A stretch of DNA of 64,000 bases from Alentia gelatinosa. Taxonomy: Eukaryota; Annelida; Polychaeta; Phyllodocida; Polynoidae. Position 1 is the stretch's first letter, and each line of letters begins with the position of its first letter. The notes below the pieces were generated by a model. The model was given only the letters and a program-made list of their open reading frames with translations, did not search any database and was not told where the DNA came from. Shown one piece after another: positions 59,491 through 64,000 of this stretch. The translations under genes were made by a program, and so were the position numbers. The stretch is from the NCBI GenBank assembly GCA_950022655.1, contig OX465588.1:23112527-23176526 (forward strand), read 5' to 3'.

Positions 59491-60720
59491 TCTTACTCGG
59501 CATCTGGTCGCTACCTCTCTCTTCCCCAGACTTCACCACCACCCCTGCCTCTCCCTACTACCCCGCCCCCTCACCGTCCTCCAGGCGTTGCTCCGGGCAC
59601 TAAGCGCTGGATACATCCCCCTCCAGCGTAATTGAATAAGGACGTCGCCTTCAGGTAGACTGACACGGTCCCCCGGAGTGGCAGTGAGCCCCGCCTACCT
59701 ACCTACCTACCTGTCCCTACGCCAGCCGCCTCTCCTCGTCCTCTTCCCGTTCCAGCACCCCCGGGCATTCCATGTCCGCCCGGCCCGCATTATCTCCTGT
59801 ACCGCTACTCCTACGCCTCACGGAGGAGAGACCAATCTCCACCTGCCCTGTCCTATTGCCAGTCCCCTCCGGTATACCTACACCTACTTTTTATCAGATA
59901 CACTTTGCTTACATTAGGCCTATGTTTGACTGGGCTCTGGTTGTACTATACGTCCATACTCTACCTTACATTACCCCTCTTTACTCCGTTGTCCTCATCT
60001 ACATTTCCCTTGGCCCTGTATAACATTAGATTTCGCTGCAGTTCTGTCAACTGCGTCCTAACGCATGACCACAATAACTGACAACTATAGGTGAAAGCCC
60101 CTTCGTAAACCTATCCAGTCCAATGTGATGCACCTATAGCCATCTTTACCCTTATCAAGTTTCCTCGATAAGTTCTTTTATCTTTGTCCACTATACCTCT
60201 AATACATGTTAACGTACATCACCGCTTGGTTACCATCAACCCTTCCCTATTGCTATAGGCCTCGTTATTAACCTGTTCTGTATTCATTTGTACCCTATCC
60301 TTAACTGTCAACGCTATTTCCTTTTATCCCTACTTGTCCTCCCCATTCCAAACAATTCTAACCTTATCTTCAGTAGTGTCAAGGATAATACCAGCACCAT
60401 AGACACTTATTAAAGCTGCGTTACCTATCATATTCACTATCAATATCTCATCATCACCAATCCTCTGTACCCCTTTCAATCCATCGACACTTCTCTACAC
60501 ATAGCCTCTTCAATCATACCATATTGCCACCCCAAGATCCCCCACTATTCCCTGACTTATCCCGATTATCGCTCGACATGTCTATTCCTGGCACGATAAA
60601 ATGCCCCTACCCACACTTATCTATCAACTCGTACCTAACCTATTGTTATCATATCCACACCTGTTGATGCTTCATTTCTACCTTTTTTTTACCTTTAAAC
60701 CTCTAAGACTTTTCTGCCCT
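59491..60720 (+). repeat. C-over-G skewed tract with CTAC repeats
   Basis: For about 1.2 kb this strand is rich in C and T and poor in G, with loose recurring words (CTACC, CCTTATC, TATCCC). A CTAC microsatellite lies at 59694-59712. It may be a decayed minisatellite or a tract shaped by strand-biased mutation. Open frames here are by-products. Confidence 0.5.
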
Positions 60721-60860
60721 GTCCCAATATTCATTGCCGGCCAATGGGGCGATATAAGCCTCTCGCCGCCCCCGGAATCCTAGTTCGTTCAATGCGCGTT
60801 GATTAATAGTCACCTGTGATAAGGGGCCGTGTAGGGGCGGCGCATCAGGTGCTGGGAGGC
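60721..60860. promoter_or_regulatory. Possible conserved non-coding block
   Basis: CATTGCCGGCCAATGGGGCG and GCGCGTTGATTAATAGTCACC lie in a compact GC-balanced patch right after the skewed tract. Confidence 0.3.
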
Positions 60861-61120
60861 GCTACGGAGTCGAGCCCCGGATAAGAACAAGGGGGACATG
60901 AACCCCTCCCCATACCACAGAGGTAATTTGTCACGGAGACGAGGGATCGTGTAGCCATCCATGTTCAATTGTTTCAGTGTCCTCCCACCCACTCCTACCT
61001 ACCCCACCCCTATTATACCCCATAGCTCATCATACCCCTCCCCTATAATCCAGTATATTCCCTATCCATGGTGGATGTAGATTATATGACACAAACCAAG
61101 GTCAGGGCGGGTATAAAGCA
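60861..61120. other. Spacer
   Basis: No feature supported. Confidence 0.4.
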
Positions 61121-61330
61121 GCATGATTTGTTGCACCCTTGGGCAGATTTTTCCATTAATGGATCAATATGGAAAGCCGTTAAAATCAAAACTGCGTTGT
61201 TTATTTTAGCGGCACCTGGGATCACCACCTGCTGAAATTAAACAGACAGTCAGGAGCTGCAAGCGCTTCGGGGAGCGAGTCATTTGTCTCTGTCAATCGC
61301 GGTAATCATGAAATATGCAATCCATTATGA
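61121..61330. promoter_or_regulatory. Possible conserved non-coding block
   Basis: TTTTTCCATTAATGGATCAA, CCGTTAAAATCAAAACTGCG and TTGTTTATTTTAGCGGCACC, then CACCACCTGCTGAAATTAAA. Repeat-free and rich in ATTA words. Confidence 0.35.
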
Positions 61331-61700
61331 TGTGGTAAAGTGACTGTGTACATACGGGATAGGCTAAAAGGGCATGAAAACGGCATAAAACCGAAGATAA
61401 ATATATAGAAAGAATTGAAAAGAATAAATGCATGATCCAAGATAAAAATGCAAATACGAATACAAACACTGGCAATGAATAAATAAATGAATGATGAGAT
61501 GGACTGCATTAGTGCCTATGTGGAAACAGCGATGAGAATAATGCTTTCTGTTTTGAAATCCGCTATAGGTTAAACTTCAGTGGGTGGTAAAAAAATCCAT
61601 TTAATGTTTCGAAAGGTATGGGTAGAGGGACATCAAATGTAAAGTGACTGAGTAACAACTAAGGGGGCTTGATAACAGAGCAGACCTTTGTTGGGCATGT
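61331..61700. other. AT-rich spacer
   Basis: No feature supported. Confidence 0.45.
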
Positions 61701-62170
61701 GTATCATGGGCCGTGGGGGTATTGAGAGAGGACTTAAGTTACATAGCCAATTCCAGGAGCGGCGCTCACCGAGCGCCGGGCGCCCCAACGAAATGTCGGC
61801 AAGATTACAAAGAGGAACAGGCCAAAAGCCTCTTATCTACAGGAGCCAATCGGGATCTGTACGAATCTTCGCCTAGGAGGCGCCACCTCAACCCCCCTCC
61901 CTGTACCACCCCCGTGCGCCCTGGCCCTGATATAGGGCTAATGAATGGCGTCCCGCGCGGGTAGCTTCTCTGTGGCGAGCAGCTGGGGAGCGGCTCAGAG
62001 CTGCTCAATGGGTCGGCAGCTCGTCAGTGGGTCGGCCGGTCATTAGCTCCCCGCCCGTCCCGCCGTAGTCGGGCGTGGGGGATTGGCAGCAGATCTCTGT
62101 ACTAGCACTAAGGCGGTGTGTGGGAGTCTGTGTACAGATGGGACTGGCGTCGGTGTCTTTAATTCCGCCG
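61701..62170. promoter_or_regulatory. CpG-rich block with GAGCTGCTC
   Basis: GAGCTGCTC at 61998-62006, flanked by GAGCAGCTGG (61977) and GAGCGGCTC (61988), with repeated GGTCGGCAGCTCGTC words. Frames on both strands follow composition. Confidence 0.4.
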
Positions 62171-64000
62171 GGAAATGAAACTAATTTGAGTTGGGTCTGT
62201 GGTCTTGTACGCAGTCTTGGCAGAGCACCACTTCTTTAAAGATTTTCTCTGGGTTTTGGACTAGACCAGGTTTCCAGCGTCCCACGTCGGCAGGGAGCAG
62301 ACTGGGAACTGATATGGCGGATAAAAGTGTATCCAACTTTTATAGATTTCGGGGAATCGCGGCCTTTGAATATGAGACTTTAAGATGGTTTATATCGAAT
62401 AAACCGAGTCAGGCGTTGAACAGGAATCTCCGTATACCAGTCCTAACCACAGACGAAATCGGAATAAAATATCAATTTTTTTTTCTACATTATAAATATA
62501 TCATCAACATTCTTTGTACGATCCGTCCAAACTATAGATTGCAAATCACACACTGGTTATTAAACCACAATGATAGTATAGATGTGTTATGGCTTTGTCA
62601 AAAAATTTAGACATACGAGGAATGACATAGAGTGGCCCTGGAGCCTACCAAAAATAGGATGCTTTTCTACATCCCAAGTAGAGTTAACTCCAGAATAAAC
62701 ATTGAATGAAAAAAGGAGCATTTTGTAAACTTACGAGAAAACATGTATACCCAAATGCCCATACACCTTTCTTAATCGAGCATCTCTCATCCCGTTCAAA
62801 TTACAACTGTCATCTTTAAATCATATCACTTCAGGCCAAGGTTCTACACAGATGAAACATGATTTATAATAACTGGCTTAACAATATTGTATTTTGGTTA
62901 ATCATAAGCCGACAAATTAACAGAGATAGAGTTGTTGACTGGCTTTATAAAAAAAAGTAACAGGTAGACTGGAATCCTCACTTCTATCCTTTGTATGAGT
63001 AATGTTGGTGGAAACTGCAGCGCTCCGCCAAGGTTACGTTTTTATCCAAGCATCTTTCAGTCTCTATGCGCCAATGTACCCATGTAACCTTGAAGGTAGT
63101 CAATACCACGACAGTGAGCAAAAAGAACCAGTGTTAATGATTCTTCTCTCTCAGTGAAAAACCGTATTATGATAGAAACCTTGTGCATCTGGGCACAGCA
63201 CAGTATGTGAGAAAGCTTTTGTTCTATTAAATATGTCCAGGTATTGTACAGTGATATCTTATACCAAACTTGACATACAAGATATTAGGTATCCAATAAC
63301 CACAGATGGGTCCATATTTTGTATTACTGTACCTTTGTTTCCAGGGACCATGTTATTTCCATTCGAAAGATCAAGAGGTATACCTTATCAATATGTATAT
63401 GTATCATATTTCTGTTTTCCCTATCTTTGTTTCTACATATTGAATGGAAGTGTCCTCTAAACAAAGACATCGCCGCATTGATTCTCAGAGCCAGCACACA
63501 CAATTAGGTAACTAATTGCAGCAGTGAAATTAACCGACATTTATTGGAGGTAGGCCCTACTTGTCACAACCACCAAAGTAGTCTACGTGGCATATTCTAC
63601 CTGTTTTGTTATTGATGATACTTTTAGTACAGGAAAACAACTTCCTCATCCAATCTAAAAAAGGAAAAGCTTTGTCAGCTACGCAAAGGCCATTTTATGT
63701 GAAAGAATGTTCAACATATTTGATAGGAGCATTTGTTTGAAATAACGAGTCACATACGAAAATATTTCAATCATAGTCCTCAGAGGGATAGGGTATTTTA
63801 TTTCCGAAACTAAATATAAATGTATAATATATTGTTGTACCCTTTGTCTAACAACACTGATGGTGCAATGATACCAGACACCTCTATGTTCGGACTATTT
63901 CACGAAATATCGCCACGCACTGTCATCAGGGTTAAATAAGAACAGTATAGCACGCACTATTGTTTGAAATATGTACTACTGCCATTTGAATTGGTAAAGC
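62171..64000. other. Spacer with one ORF
   Basis: A 139-codon frame (62191-62610, TTG start, internal ATG at 62314) runs from a CpG-rich into an AT-rich stretch. The part after the ATG (MADKSVSNFYRFRGIAAFEY) looks protein-like but matches no family I know, and no splice context supports it. The rest is AT-rich. Confidence 0.4.

Noticed and set aside
1..64000. CRISPR array or prokaryotic operons
   Set aside because: No regular spacer-repeat array exists and coding density is far too low; the sequence is eukaryotic in character.

Overview
This is a eukaryotic, almost certainly animal, nuclear window that is poor in genes. It has no bacterial-style operons, no dense coding tracks, no CRISPR array and no recognisable tRNA or rRNA gene. 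Several points suggest an invertebrate: moderate GC with sharp local swings, splice-like exons in long non-coding tracts, many miniature inverted-repeat transposable elements (MITEs), a 5'-truncated non-LTR retrotransposon, simple repeats, and blocks rich in homeodomain-type (TAAT/ATAAAA) words. I cannot name the species. Most of the open frames are no longer than expected by chance in 64 kb.

Layout. From 0 to 28 kb the window is mostly repeat-laden spacer. It holds a piggyBac-like MITE (161-519), dispersed members of a TTTACACCTG-ended family (about 0.9-1.2, 3.0-3.3 and 14.8-15.8 kb), a MITE followed by a long hairpin (11.15-11.42 kb), a retrotransposon nested in another MITE (17.5-18.4 kb), a TCTC/TCTG microsatellite (19.3-19.6 kb) and a G-rich minisatellite (23.4-23.76 kb). 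A few weak exon candidates lie at 7.1-8.0, 12.0 and 25.6-26.4 kb. From 28.5 to 30.1 kb there is a GC- and CpG-rich tract with a good splice donor at 29430/29431, which I read as a possible promoter and first-exon region. At 31837-32042 sits the best coding exon of the window. It has a pyrimidine-rich acceptor, a start codon in good context, a signal-peptide-like hydrophobic segment and a phase-1 donor, so a secreted or membrane protein gene probably starts here and runs to the right.

From 32 to 64 kb I found no convincing further exon. Many GC-balanced, motif-rich blocks there look like developmental enhancers (about 35.7-36.5, 40.4-41.5, 43.6-44.5, 50.3, 52.8-53.3, 55.6-56.8, 58.0, 60.7 and 61.1-62.1 kb). 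The simplest reading is a long intron or regulatory domain of the gene starting near 29-32 kb, but that is inference. The most striking signal is an odd palindrome, GAGCAGCTC (or GAGCTGCTC). It occurs 12 times, against about 0.5 expected, and all 12 lie between 29.9 and 62.0 kb, several in close pairs. A second is a compound word (CGCCATGAT, ATAAAA, CGCGGCCG) found nearly intact at 6.03 and 22.51 kb and rearranged at 40.46 kb.
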